Positions 1 to 7,494 of a stretch of DNA of 30,086 nt are shown piece by piece; the stretch's first letter is position 1, and the number at the start of each line of letters is the position of its first letter. Both the position numbers and the translations under genes were made by a program. Source of the stretch: DATBAK01 sp036787815 (GTDB lineage: Bacteria > Actinomycetota > Acidimicrobiia > IMCC26256 > PALSA-610). The notes under the pieces were generated by a model. It saw nothing but the letters and a program-made list of their open reading frames with translations. It searched no databases and was not told the DNA's origin. The stretch is from positions 1-30,086 of the forward strand of contig DAIQOP010000010.1 in assembly GCA_036787815.1 (NCBI GenBank), in the 5' to 3' direction.

Positions 1-653
1 AGGTCACCCTCGACGACGTGCGCAGCTCTCCGCTCGTCTCCGACCCGCTCCGTCTGCTCGACATCTGTGCGACGAGCGACGGTGCGGCGGCACTCGTCGT
101 CACGAGTGTGGAGTGGGCGCGTGCGCACGGGTACGAGTCGCCGGTGACGATCTCCGGGATCTCGACGATCACGCCGAGCTACCCCAACCCGGTCATCGAC
201 CTCCCCAACTTCGCGACCGACTCGGCCGCCGGCACCGACGCCCCGGCATCGGTGCTCGGCGCGGGCGTCGCGTTCAAGGACTCGATCGCGGATCGCGCCT
301 ACGCGGAGGCCGGTATCGGGCCCGACGATCTCGACCTCGCCGAGGTCTACGACCTCTCCACCGCGCTCGAGCTCGACTGGTACGAGAACATCGGGCTCTG
401 CCCACCAGGTGAGGCCGAGCGGCTACTCCGCGACGGTGACACGACGATCGGGGGTCGGATCCCCGTGAACGCGAGCGGCGGTCTCGCGTGCTTCGGCGAA
501 GCGGTCCCCGCGCAGGCGATCGCCCAGGTCTGCGAGCTCACCTGGCAGGTGCGCGGCGTCGCGGGTGAACGCCAGGTCGAGGGCGCGCGCGTCGGGCTCT
601 CGGTGAACCAGGGCCTGTTCGGCCACGGCTCCGCGGTGGTCGTCACCCGCTGA
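1..653 (+). CDS. Thiolase-fold lipid-transfer protein, C-terminal part
   Basis: The reading frame is open from base 3 at the left edge, so the N-terminus lies outside the window; the GTG at 18 is internal. About 216 residues remain. The motifs fit the C-terminal half of SCP-x/non-specific lipid-transfer thiolase-like proteins: SDGAAALVV, a DLDLAEVYD segment, NASGGLACFGE and a final FGHGSAVVV. In true thiolases the GGL motif is followed by a GHPxG histidine; here it reads FGEAVP, so the usual catalytic histidine is replaced and classical thiolysis is doubtful. Known relatives sit in lipid and steroid catabolic operons, often next to DUF35 proteins. The protein is probably cytoplasmic. The following gene starts 61 bases downstream. 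Family call is firm; reaction unknown. Confidence 0.8.
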   Translation, partial: VTLDDVRSSPLVSDPLRLLDICATSDGAAALVVTSVEWARAHGYESPVTISGISTITPSYPNPVIDLPNFATDSAAGTDAPASVLGAGVAFKDSIADRAYAEAGIGPDDLDLAEVYDLSTALELDWYENIGLCPPGEAERLLRDGDTTIGGRIPVNASGGLACFGEAVPAQAIAQVCELTWQVRGVAGERQVEGARVGLSVNQGLFGHGSAVVVTR

Positions 654-714
654 CCGGGCAACTCGTTCCCGGCCGATCATCGGTTTCTCATGATCATGGG
701 CGCAGAGTGGCCCC

Positions 715-846
715 ATGAACTTCGGCGTCGTCGCGCTGCTCGCCATCTCGGGTTGGGCGCTCCTGTCGATCGTCGTGTCGTTGGCGATCGGCGGAGCGAA
801 CAAGGCACGCGACGGTGGTGAGCCCGCCCGCAGCGCACGTCGCTAG
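715..846 (+). CDS. Small single-span membrane peptide (43 aa)
   Basis: An ATG at 715 opens a 43-codon frame ending in TAG at 844-846. Residues about 4-27 are hydrophobic (FGVVALLAISGWALLSIVVS), followed by a short polar, arginine-rich tail ending SARR. This gives one predicted membrane helix with a basic tail, probably on the cytoplasmic side by the positive-inside rule. No family is recognised. No strong Shine-Dalgarno is visible. The frame lies in a gap between two recognisable genes and ends 37 bases before the zinc-ribbon start, so it may be co-transcribed with it. It could be a chance frame; the clear hydrophobic/basic organisation is the main argument for it. Confidence 0.5.
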   Translation: MNFGVVALLAISGWALLSIVVSLAIGGANKARDGGEPARSARR

Positions 847-883
847 GCGATTCCCCTACGTCCGGCAACCCGGGAGTCCCACC

Positions 884-1075
884 GTGGAACCGTTCTTCGC
901 CGCAACCCCGTGCCCGAGGTGTCGGAGCACCGCGGCCAGCTTCAAACTCCACACCAGCGGGTGCCCGCACCTCGGTGTCGAGGTCGAGCACATGCATCGG
1001 CAGTGCCCGTCGTGCGGCCACGAGTGGGCCGAAGCGCCGCGCGCCCTGCGGATCGTGCGAGAGACGCAGGGGTAA
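884..1075 (+). CDS. Small zinc-ribbon protein (63 aa)
   Basis: GTG at 884 is preceded by GGGAG at 872-876 with a 7-base spacer, so I prefer it to the in-frame GTG at 815, which would overlap the preceding small gene. The product has a CPRC pair (residues 10 and 13) and a CPSCGH pair (41 and 44), with a further Cys27 and several histidines between, a typical zinc-binding ribbon. Such small ribbons in actinobacteria are mostly uncharacterised, and may bind nucleic acid or serve as a structural partner. The gene converges with the DJ-1 gene, whose stop lies 16 bases away. Function unknown. Confidence 0.65.
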   Translation: MEPFFAATPCPRCRSTAASFKLHTSGCPHLGVEVEHMHRQCPSCGHEWAEAPRALRIVRETQG

Positions 1076-1090
1076 CGGACCCGCCGGAAC

Positions 1091-1753
1091 TCAATCGAGT
1101 GCCGGTTCCCCGCTGACCGCACGCTGCCGCTCCGCGAGGACGGCGCTCACCAAGTCGACCACGGCCTTGGGCGCCTTGGCGACCGACCCTGCGTCGAACG
1201 GCGGCTGCGGGTCGTACTCGATCGACAGCTGGATCGCCTGCGCGACCTCGTCGCCCGCGATTGTCCCCGCGAGTGTGAGGGCCATGTCGATGCCCGACGA
1301 CACTCCCGCCGCGGTCACGTACTTGCCCTGCTCGACGACGCGCTCCGACGTCGGGATCGCGCCGTACTCGCCCAGCCGATCGAGCGAGGCCCAATGGGTC
1401 GTCGCCCGCTTGCCTTCGAGCAACCCGGCCGCGGCGAGCAGCATCGAGCCCGTGCACACCGACGTCGTCCACGTCGAGGTCGCGTCGATCGCGCGGATCC
1501 ACTCGAGCAAGGCGGTGTCGCGTTCGAGGTTGCGCGTCGCGAAGCCACCCGGGATCACGAGCACGTCAGCCGACGTCACGTCGGCACGCGCGTGGTCGGC
1601 GACGATCCCCAGCACCTGGTTGTCGGTGCGGATCGGGCCGACCTTCTCCCCCACGAAGCGCAGATCCGCGCCGGGGAGCCGGGCGAGCACTTCGTACGGC
1701 CCGACGACGTCGAGCGCGGTGATGCCGTCGAACACGTAGCAGACGATGTCCAC
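1091..1753 (-). CDS. DJ-1/PfpI family, isocyanide hydratase-like
   Basis: A 220-residue single-domain DJ-1/PfpI protein. A nucleophile-elbow cysteine lies in SVCTGS (Cys100, followed by Thr101). Asp15 in the ALDVVGPYEVL segment matches the position of the catalytic Asp of Pseudomonas isocyanide hydratase, as I remember that family. The blocks GKRATTHWA, ERVV, GIDMALTLAG and PPFDAGS also recall that enzyme, which converts isonitriles to N-formamides. The GTG start at 1753 has a perfect AGGAGG on the minus strand (1763-1758), 4 bases away. It follows the GlxA-type regulator with a 12-base gap, so the two form an operon. The enzyme class is likely; the real substrate is inferred. Confidence 0.8.
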   Translation of the reverse strand: MDIVCYVFDGITALDVVGPYEVLARLPGADLRFVGEKVGPIRTDNQVLGIVADHARADVTSADVLVIPGGFATRNLERDTALLEWIRAIDATSTWTTSVCTGSMLLAAAGLLEGKRATTHWASLDRLGEYGAIPTSERVVEQGKYVTAAGVSSGIDMALTLAGTIAGDEVAQAIQLSIEYDPQPPFDAGSVAKAPKAVVDLVSAVLAERQRAVSGEPALD

Positions 1754-1765
1754 AGTGCCTCCTGG

Positions 1766-2758
1766 TCAACTCGTTCCGGCGGTGTGCGCGGGGCGGAAAC
1801 GGTCTCGGTACTCGGTGGGCGACGCCCCCACGCGGCGGGCGAAGGCCCGGCGCATGGTCTCGGCCCTGCCGAACCCGGCCGCGCGCGCGACGCCGTCGAC
1901 CGGGAGCCCGGTGGTCTCGAGCATCCGCCGGGCGACTTCGATGCGCGCGGTCTCGACGTAGGCCGCGGGTGAGCAGCCGACCTCGGCGCGGAACACGCGG
2001 GCGAAGTGACGGGGGCTCATCGCGACGCGCGAGGCGAGCCGGTCGACGCGGTAGTCGCCGTCGGGATGCTCGGCGATCGTGATCTGCAGCTCGCGCAGCG
2101 GATCGCGCTCCGCGAGTTGCGCGCCGAGCTGCGCGCTGAACTGCGCCTGCCCGCCCGAGCGCTGCACGAACAGCACGAGCTGGCGGGCCGTCATCAGCGC
2201 CACCTCGCGGCCGAGGTCGGCCTCGACCAGCGCCAGCGCGAGATCCATCCCCGCGGTGACGCCGGCCGACGTCCACACGTTGCCGTCCTCGACGAAGATC
2301 GGCTCCGGCTCGACGGCGACGCGGGGATAGGCCCGCGCGAGCCGAGCGCACGCGGCCCAATGGGTGGTCGCACGGCGGCCGTCGAGCAGGCCCGCGGCTG
2401 CGAGCACGAACGCTCCGCTGCACACCGAGGTGACGCGGCGGCTGCGCGACGCGGCCCGCCGCACCCAATCGACGAGCTGCGCGTCGGCGGCCGCGGCTTC
2501 GGCACCTTCTCCCCCGACGACGACGAGCGTGTCGATCGCACCCCGAACCGATGCCAACGTGCGGTCGGCCACGATCGCGGGCCCCCGGCTCGTGCGGACC
2601 GGGCCGGCCGAGGCGGCAGCCACGGCGACCGCGTAGGCGTCGGCCTCGCCACCCGTTCGCCGGGCGATCTCGGCGGCGGCCGTGAACACCTCGTGCGGAC
2701 CGACGAGATCCAGCGCGGTGACGCGGGGGTAGGTCACGAAGACGACTCGGCGGGTCAC
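1766..2758 (-). CDS. GlxA-type AraC-family regulator with DJ-1 domain
   Basis: About 330 residues. The N-terminal ~190 residues form a DJ-1/PfpI (class I amidotransferase-like) domain with a cysteine in TSVCSGAF (Cys113) and RATTHWA. The C-terminal ~100 residues are a double helix-turn-helix AraC domain (segments around DRLASRVAMSPRHFARVF and GVARAAGFGRAETMRRAF). This is the GlxA/FtrA architecture of transcription activators that may sense small molecules. I chose GTG at 2758 because MTRRVVFV matches how the family begins; an upstream in-frame start at 2806 would run through the palindrome at 2784-2799. It is co-directional with the isocyanide-hydratase-like gene and divergent from the acyl-CoA dehydrogenase at 2840, so it may control either. 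Confidence 0.85.
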   Translation of the reverse strand: MTRRVVFVTYPRVTALDLVGPHEVFTAAAEIARRTGGEADAYAVAVAAASAGPVRTSRGPAIVADRTLASVRGAIDTLVVVGGEGAEAAAADAQLVDWVRRAASRSRRVTSVCSGAFVLAAAGLLDGRRATTHWAACARLARAYPRVAVEPEPIFVEDGNVWTSAGVTAGMDLALALVEADLGREVALMTARQLVLFVQRSGGQAQFSAQLGAQLAERDPLRELQITIAEHPDGDYRVDRLASRVAMSPRHFARVFRAEVGCSPAAYVETARIEVARRMLETTGLPVDGVARAAGFGRAETMRRAFARRVGASPTEYRDRFRPAHTAGTS

Positions 2759-2783
2759 GAGGCCAGTGTGCGGCACGACGGCC

Positions 2784-2799
2784 GTGGCAGCAATGCCAC
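2784..2799. promoter_or_regulatory. Perfect inverted repeat in divergent promoter region
   Basis: GTGGCA-GCAA-TGCCAC: two perfect 6-base arms with a 4-base spacer. It sits in the 81-base gap between the GlxA-type regulator start (2758, minus) and the acyl-CoA dehydrogenase start (2840, plus). This is a plausible dimeric operator. The sequence differs from the TGAC-type palindromes found elsewhere in the window, but the arm length and spacer are the same. Confidence 0.45.
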
Positions 2800-2822
2800 C
2801 GAGCACGCAATTTCGGCCACGC

Positions 2823-2828
2823 TACGAT
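2823..2828 (+). promoter_or_regulatory. Possible -10 box for acyl-CoA dehydrogenase operon
   Basis: TACGAT fits the actinobacterial TAnnnT -10 pattern and ends 11 bases before the ATG at 2840. That would give a leader of only about 4-5 bases, in line with the lack of a Shine-Dalgarno there. No convincing -35 is visible. Confidence 0.35.
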
Positions 2829-2839
2829 CCCGGCGCCCT

Positions 2840-3997
2840 ATGAACCTGACCTTCTCCGAGACCGAGACGGCATTCCGCGCCGAGTGCCGCTCGTGGCTCG
2901 AGGCCAACGTGCCGCGGCCGGCGCTGCCCTCGGGCGACACGGCCGAGGGATTCGCACTGCACCGCGAGTGGGAGCAGTTGCTCTTCGACTCGCGCTGGGC
3001 GGTCGTGTCGTGGCCCCGCGAGTACGGCGGCCGCGACGCGAGCCTCTGGGAGTGGCTCATCTTCGAAGAGGAGTACGCCCGCGCCGGTGCCCCGCAGCGG
3101 GTCACCCAGAACGGCATCTTCCTGCTCGCGCCGACGATCTTCGAGTTCGGTACCCGCGAGCAGCAGGACCGCATCCTGCCCAAGATGGCCTCGGGCGAGG
3201 AAGCGTGGTGCCAGGGCTGGTCCGAACCGAACGCCGGGAGCGATCTCGCCGGGATCCAGTCGCGCGCGGTTCGCGACGACGCGGCCGGCGGCTGGCGCCT
3301 CCAGGGGCAGAAGACGTGGACGACCCGCGGCGCGTTCTGCGACCGGCTCTTCGGCCTGTTCCGCACCGACCCGGAAGCTGAACGGCACGCGGGCCTCACG
3401 TACTTCCTCGTCGATCTCCGCGCCGAGGGCGTCACCGTGCGACCGGTGGAGCGGCTGGACGGCGACGACGGTTTCGCGGAGGTGTTCTTCGACGACACGT
3501 TCGTTCCCGACGCCGACGTGCTCGGCGACGTGGGCCGGGGATGGAACGTCGCGATGGCCACCACGGGATCGGAGCGCGGGCTCACGCTGCGGGCACCCGG
3601 CCGCTTCATGGCCGCGGCCGACCGCCTCATCGAGCTCGCCCGGCGGGTCGCGGGCGACGGCGGCGCCGACCCGTTGCTGCGCGACCGGGTGACGCGCGCG
3701 TGGATGGACGCGCAGGCCTACCGCTGGCAGACCTTCTGGACCGTGACCCGCCTCACGGCCGGCGAGCGGCCCGGCGCCGAGTCCAGCCTCGTGAAGCTCT
3801 TCTGGTCGGAGCTCGACGTGCGCCTGCACGAGACCGCGCTCGCCCTGCTCGGCCCGCACGCGGAGCTGGTCGACACCGAGTTCGCCGCCTGGATGAAGGG
3901 CTACGAGTTCTCGCTGTCGGGCCCGATCTACGCGGGTACGAACGAGATCCAACGCAACGTCGTCGCCGAGCGCGTGCTCGGCCTTCCCCGCAAGTAG
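2840..3997 (+). CDS. Acyl-CoA dehydrogenase, large catalytic-type subunit
   Basis: 385 residues with full acyl-CoA dehydrogenase layout: helical N-terminus, GWSEPNAGSDLA signature (about 124-136) binding substrate and FAD, beta domain, and C-terminal helical domain ending in YAGTNEIQRNVVAERVLGLPR. The YEGT glutamate of medium-chain enzymes is Ala here. A glutamate in TGSERG (Glu245) lies where I recall the catalytic base of the mycobacterial FadE26-type subunit. The next gene, 5 bases downstream, encodes a shorter dehydrogenase without this SERG element, so the two probably form an alpha2beta2 enzyme like the FadE pairs of steroid side-chain degradation. The start has no clear ribosome site, and a nearly leaderless transcript is possible. 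Confidence 0.9.
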   Translation: MNLTFSETETAFRAECRSWLEANVPRPALPSGDTAEGFALHREWEQLLFDSRWAVVSWPREYGGRDASLWEWLIFEEEYARAGAPQRVTQNGIFLLAPTIFEFGTREQQDRILPKMASGEEAWCQGWSEPNAGSDLAGIQSRAVRDDAAGGWRLQGQKTWTTRGAFCDRLFGLFRTDPEAERHAGLTYFLVDLRAEGVTVRPVERLDGDDGFAEVFFDDTFVPDADVLGDVGRGWNVAMATTGSERGLTLRAPGRFMAAADRLIELARRVAGDGGADPLLRDRVTRAWMDAQAYRWQTFWTVTRLTAGERPGAESSLVKLFWSELDVRLHETALALLGPHAELVDTEFAAWMKGYEFSLSGPIYAGTNEIQRNVVAERVLGLPRK

Positions 3998-4002
3998 CGC
4001 CC

Positions 4003-4989
4003 ATGCACTTCGCCTTCTCCGACGAACAACTCGCGCTGCGCGACGCGGTGCGCGACCTGCTGGCGAAGGAGTGCCCCCCGACCGCGGTGCGCGCGGCGTG
4101 GACCTCGGGTACCGGTCGCTGCCCGGCGGCCTGGAACGCGCTCACCGAGATGGGTGTGCTGGGCGTGCTCGCACCCGAGGCCATCGGCGGCCTCGCGCTC
4201 GACGACGTCGACCTCGTGCTCGCGCTCGAGGAGACCGGACGCGTCGCGCTCCCCGAACCGATCGTCGAGACCGCGGCGGTCGCCGTGCCGCTGCTCGCGA
4301 CGCTCGACGACGAACGCGCGGCCGACCTCGTCGCGGGATCGAGTGCGGCCCTCGTGCACGCGCTCGCGCCGCACGCCGTGTGGGCCGACACCGCGGCGGT
4401 GATCGTCGTGCTCGGCGAGGCTCACGGCTCGGCCGAGGCACCCGCCGACGTGGAGCTGGCCCCCGCCGAGTCGGTCGACGGGGCCCGCCGGCTCTTCACC
4501 GTCGGGATCGGCTCGGTTCCCGGCTCCCCCGCGGCCCTCACCGCCCACGAAGCCGCGCTCGCGTTCGACCGCGCCGCGCTCGGCACCGCCGCGCAGCTCG
4601 TCGGCCTCGCCGACCGCATGATCACCATGACGGTCGAATACGCGAGCGAACGCAAGCAGTTCGGTGTGCCGATCGGTTCGTTCCAGGCCGTGAAGCACCA
4701 TCTCGCCGACGCCCGGCTCGCGCTCGAGTTCGCGCGCCCACTCGTGTACCGCGCCGCATGGACGGTGGCCGAGCGCGACCCCGAGCGGTCGCTCGCCGTC
4801 TCGCTCGCGAAGGCTTCGGCCTCCGATGCCGCGTCGCTCGCGGCGCGCGTCGCGCTGCAGTGCCACGGCGCCATCGGGTACACGACCGAGTACGACCTCC
4901 ACCTGTTCATGAAGCGGTCGTGGGCGTTGTCCGCGACCTGGGGCGACCCCGCGTGGCATCGTGCCCGCATCGGACGTGGAATCCTGTGA
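4003..4989 (+). CDS. Acyl-CoA dehydrogenase, short partner subunit
   Basis: 328 residues, shorter than the usual ~380. The ATG lies 5 bases after the stop of the large subunit gene. It keeps the FAD-contact region ERKQFGVPIGSFQAVKHHLAD and the C-terminal HGAIGYTTEYDLHLFMKR element, but the middle beta domain is reduced and there is no SERG-type glutamate and no SEPxAGSD signature. This fits the non-catalytic, FAD-arginine-donating beta subunit of heteromeric actinobacterial dehydrogenases such as FadE27/FadE28. The thiolase starts 25 bases downstream, so 2840-6175 reads as one operon: dehydrogenation followed by thiolytic cleavage, with hydratase and hydroxyacyl dehydrogenase supplied elsewhere. 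Confidence 0.9.
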   Translation: MHFAFSDEQLALRDAVRDLLAKECPPTAVRAAWTSGTGRCPAAWNALTEMGVLGVLAPEAIGGLALDDVDLVLALEETGRVALPEPIVETAAVAVPLLATLDDERAADLVAGSSAALVHALAPHAVWADTAAVIVVLGEAHGSAEAPADVELAPAESVDGARRLFTVGIGSVPGSPAALTAHEAALAFDRAALGTAAQLVGLADRMITMTVEYASERKQFGVPIGSFQAVKHHLADARLALEFARPLVYRAAWTVAERDPERSLAVSLAKASASDAASLAARVALQCHGAIGYTTEYDLHLFMKRSWALSATWGDPAWHRARIGRGIL

Positions 4990-5014
4990 GCCACTTCAGA
5001 GTTGGAGCAACGAG

Positions 5015-6175
5015 ATGACGCAGACCCCCGAGGCATTCATCGTCGACGCCGTTCGTTCGCCGGTCGGTCGCAAGGGCGGCGGGCTCGCCGGCGTGCACCC
5101 GGCCGATCTCGGCGCGCACGCGATCCGCGAGCTCGTCGCGCGCACCGGTATCGACCCTGCGGCCGTCGACGACGTCGTCTTCGGTTGCGTCGACACGATC
5201 GGCCCGCAGGCCGGCGACATCGCGCGCACCTGCTGGTTGGCGGCAGGGATGCCCGACGAGGTGCCCGGCACCACGGTCGACCGGCAGTGTGGGTCGAGCC
5301 AGCAGGCCGTGCACTTCGCCGCGCAGGCCGTGATGAGCGGCACCTCCGACCTCATCGTCGCCGGCGGCGTGCAGAACATGAGCATGATCCCGATCGGCTC
5401 CGCGATGACCGCGGCCGAGCCGCTCGGCTTCGAGAACCCGTTCTCCGGCTCGAAGGGATGGGAGGCGCGCTACGGCACCCAGGAGGTGTCGCAGTTCCGC
5501 TCCGCGGAGATGATCGCCGAGAAGTGGAACGTGACGCGCGACGACATGGAGGCGTTCGCGCTCGAGAGCCACCGCCGCGCCGCGCAGGCGCAGGACGAAG
5601 GGCGATTCGATCGCGAGATCGCACCCCTCGAAGGCGTGCCCGCCGACGAAGGCATCCGGCGCGACACGAGCGTCGAGCGCATGGCGAAGCTCCGCACGCT
5701 CGTCGAGGGCGGCCGCCTCACCGCTGCCGTGTCGAGCCAGATCTCCGACGCGTCGGCCGCGATCCTGATCGCGTCGGCCGAGGCGGTTCGCGTGCACGGG
5801 CTCACGCCCCGCGCGCGCATCCACCACTTGTCGGTCCGGGGTGCCGATCCGATCTGGATGCTCACCGCGCCGATCCCCGCGACCGCGCACGCCCTCGCGC
5901 GCAGCGGTATGACGCTCGACGAGATCGATTTGGTCGAGATCAACGAGGCGTTCGCGTGCGTCGTGCTCGCGTGGCAGCGCGAGGTCGGCTACGACCTCGC
6001 GAAGGTCAACGTGAACGGCGGCGCCATCGCGCTCGGCCACCCGTTGGGCGCGACCGGCGCGCGGCTGATGACCACGCTGCTCCACGAGCTCGAGCGCACC
6101 GGCGGCCGCTACGGCCTCCAGACGATGTGCGAGGGCGGCGGCCAGGCCAACGTCACCATCATCGAGCGCCTCTGA
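5015..6175 (+). CDS. Thiolase (acetyl-CoA acyltransferase)
   Basis: 386 residues with all catalytic elements of a degradative thiolase: nucleophile Cys92 in DRQCGSSQQ, His342 in NVNGGAIALGHPLGATGARL, and Cys372 in QTMCEGGG. The NEAF motif (EINEAFACVV) is also present. It cleaves 3-ketoacyl-CoA with CoA to give acetyl- or propionyl-CoA and a shortened acyl-CoA in the cytoplasm. The early segment (ATRSP-like AVRSPVGRKGG) and overall size match FadA5-type steroid thiolases as well as generic FadA, so the substrate is open. ATG 5015 is chosen over an upstream in-frame start at 4961 because that start lies inside the previous gene and GGAG precedes 5015. Last gene of the operon. Confidence 0.93.
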   Translation: MTQTPEAFIVDAVRSPVGRKGGGLAGVHPADLGAHAIRELVARTGIDPAAVDDVVFGCVDTIGPQAGDIARTCWLAAGMPDEVPGTTVDRQCGSSQQAVHFAAQAVMSGTSDLIVAGGVQNMSMIPIGSAMTAAEPLGFENPFSGSKGWEARYGTQEVSQFRSAEMIAEKWNVTRDDMEAFALESHRRAAQAQDEGRFDREIAPLEGVPADEGIRRDTSVERMAKLRTLVEGGRLTAAVSSQISDASAAILIASAEAVRVHGLTPRARIHHLSVRGADPIWMLTAPIPATAHALARSGMTLDEIDLVEINEAFACVVLAWQREVGYDLAKVNVNGGAIALGHPLGATGARLMTTLLHELERTGGRYGLQTMCEGGGQANVTIIERL

Positions 6176-6197
6176 CCCGCCCGCGCTGCGCCGCGCC

Positions 6198-6251
6198 CAC
6201 GTTGGCACATTGGGCGCTCAATGTCGTATGCAGGACTGACCGTCCAACGTG
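6198..6251. terminator. Nested inverted repeats between convergent operons
   Basis: The outer arms CACGTTGG (6198-6205) and CCAACGTG (6244-6251) are perfect complements and enclose a second palindrome, ACATTG-N6-CAATGT (6207-6224, 16 of 18 positions symmetric). This is the 130-base gap between the ends of the thiolase (6175) and the minus-strand zinc-ribbon gene (6306). A bidirectional terminator is the simplest reading. There is no T-tract, and the inner palindrome could instead be a protein site. Confidence 0.4.
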
Positions 6252-6305
6252 CGGGCGACCGCCGGCACGGCCCCGCGTCGACCGGATCGCGGCGTGTGGC
6301 CGCGG

Positions 6306-6512
6306 TCAGTCGTCTTTGAGGGCGACGGCGTTCGGCGTCACGTTCATCTTCGGCACGTACTCCTGCGCGTCGACGGCGCGCGCCTGGCCCTCGTACTTCG
6401 CGTGCAGCTCCGCCGCGCACGCCTCGCACGGGCCGCGGAAGCGCAGCCGGACGGCCGCGCCGCAGCGCAGGCAGGTGGTGTCCACCAATTCGTAGTCGTC
6501 GACGTTGAGCAC
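6306..6512 (-). CDS. Small zinc-ribbon protein (68 aa)
   Basis: The product has two CxxC pairs, CLRC and CEAC, about 15 residues apart, forming a compact treble-clef or ribbon. A charged stretch and a conserved-looking tail ending NAVALKDD follow. I use GTG at 6512 (MLNVDDYELV), preceded by GGGG; an ATG at 6530 would add six residues (MRHAGA) and cannot be excluded. The F420-type oxidoreductase gene ends 44 bases upstream of this start, so the two are probably one transcript. The ribbon may be an accessory or regulatory protein. No function can be assigned from sequence, but the four cysteines are clear. Confidence 0.7.
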   Translation of the reverse strand: MLNVDDYELVDTTCLRCGAAVRLRFRGPCEACAAELHAKYEGQARAVDAQEYVPKMNVTPNAVALKDD

Positions 6513-6556
6513 GGCCCCAGCATGCCTCATCGCGACCCGTGGAGCGCGGCTCCGGC

Positions 6557-7396
6557 TCAGAGGGCCAGGAGCTCGACGTAGCGGTCGAGGGTCCGGAGCG
6601 CGGTGTCGGCGTCGGCGGAGGGCAGCCGCAGCACGACCTCGGTGACGCCGATCGACTCGTAGTACTCGAGCTTGCCCGGGTCGGGCACCGTGCCGAACGG
6701 CACGATCCGCAACTCCGCTGGGTCGCGACCGACCGCTTCGCAGGCGGCGTGCAGGTCGGGCAGCGCCGCGCGCACCCCGCGCCCGCCGATGGGGATCCAG
6801 CCGTCGGCGTACTCGGCCACGTGGGCGAACATGATCGGCCCGGCGGCGCCACCGATGAGGATCGGCGGCCCACCGGCCTGGACCGGCTTCGGCCACGACC
6901 ACGACGGCGGGAGGTGCACGTGCTCGCCGTCGAAGCTCGCGACGTCGTCACGCCAGAGTGCCTGCATGGCGAGCACCCGCTCGCGGGCGACGGCCCGCCG
7001 CTCCTTCATGCTCACGCCGTGGTCTTCGAGCTCGTCGGCGTTCCAGCCGAACCCGATACCGAGGACGAACCGCCCGCCCGACACCTGGTCCAACGTGGCA
7101 ATCGCCTTCGCGGTGACGATCGGATCGCGCTGCGCGACGAGCATGATCCCCGTCCCGACCAGCAGTCGTTCGGTCGCCGCCGCGGCGCTCGTCATCGCGA
7201 CGAGGGGATCGAGCGTGCGCTTGTACTCCTCGGCGAGCTCGGCGTCGCCGGTCGGTGGAGGCGTACGCCGGCTCGTGGGGATGTGGGTGTGCTCCGGCAC
7301 GTAGAGCGAGCCGAACCCGCGCTCCTCGGCCGCCCGCGCCAGCGCGGCCGGCGACATCGTGAGGTCGGTGAGGAACATGGTGACGCCGTAGCGCAA
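6557..7396 (-). CDS. F420-dependent luciferase-like oxidoreductase (LLM class)
   Basis: 279 residues of the bacterial luciferase-like TIM-barrel family. Landmarks are the start MRYGVTMFLTD, the FVPEHTHIP-like YVPEHTHIPTS near residue 33, GTGIMLVAQRDPIVTAKAIATLDQ in the middle, GIGFGWNADE, and PPILIGG followed by ADGWIP. These match the probable F420-dependent oxidoreductase subfamily of actinobacteria, whose substrates are mostly unknown. The start at 7396 is TTG: it restores the family's usual first residues, whereas the next ATG is seven codons in. The gene is divergent from the SDR at 7495 and co-directional with the small zinc-ribbon gene. F420 rather than FMN use is inferred from the subfamily. 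Confidence 0.85.
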   Translation of the reverse strand: MRYGVTMFLTDLTMSPAALARAAEERGFGSLYVPEHTHIPTSRRTPPPTGDAELAEEYKRTLDPLVAMTSAAAATERLLVGTGIMLVAQRDPIVTAKAIATLDQVSGGRFVLGIGFGWNADELEDHGVSMKERRAVARERVLAMQALWRDDVASFDGEHVHLPPSWSWPKPVQAGGPPILIGGAAGPIMFAHVAEYADGWIPIGGRGVRAALPDLHAACEAVGRDPAELRIVPFGTVPDPGKLEYYESIGVTEVVLRLPSADADTALRTLDRYVELLAL

Positions 7397-7445
7397 CGCG
7401 GGGCCTGACGGTCGTGTCGAGCGGCTCCGGTCGGAGGCCGGGCGT

Positions 7446-7451
7446 TAGGGT
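7446..7451 (+). promoter_or_regulatory. Possible -10 box for SDR-ligase-dehydrogenase operon
   Basis: TAGGGT, a TAnnnT-type -10 element in the 98-base divergent gap between 7396 and 7495. A start of transcription near 7458 would give a leader of about 37 bases that carries the Shine-Dalgarno at 7484-7490. No -35 is apparent. Confidence 0.35.
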
Positions 7452-7494
7452 AATTGACCGGCCGGAACGAGGGCGCCCGGGACGAGAGGAACGC

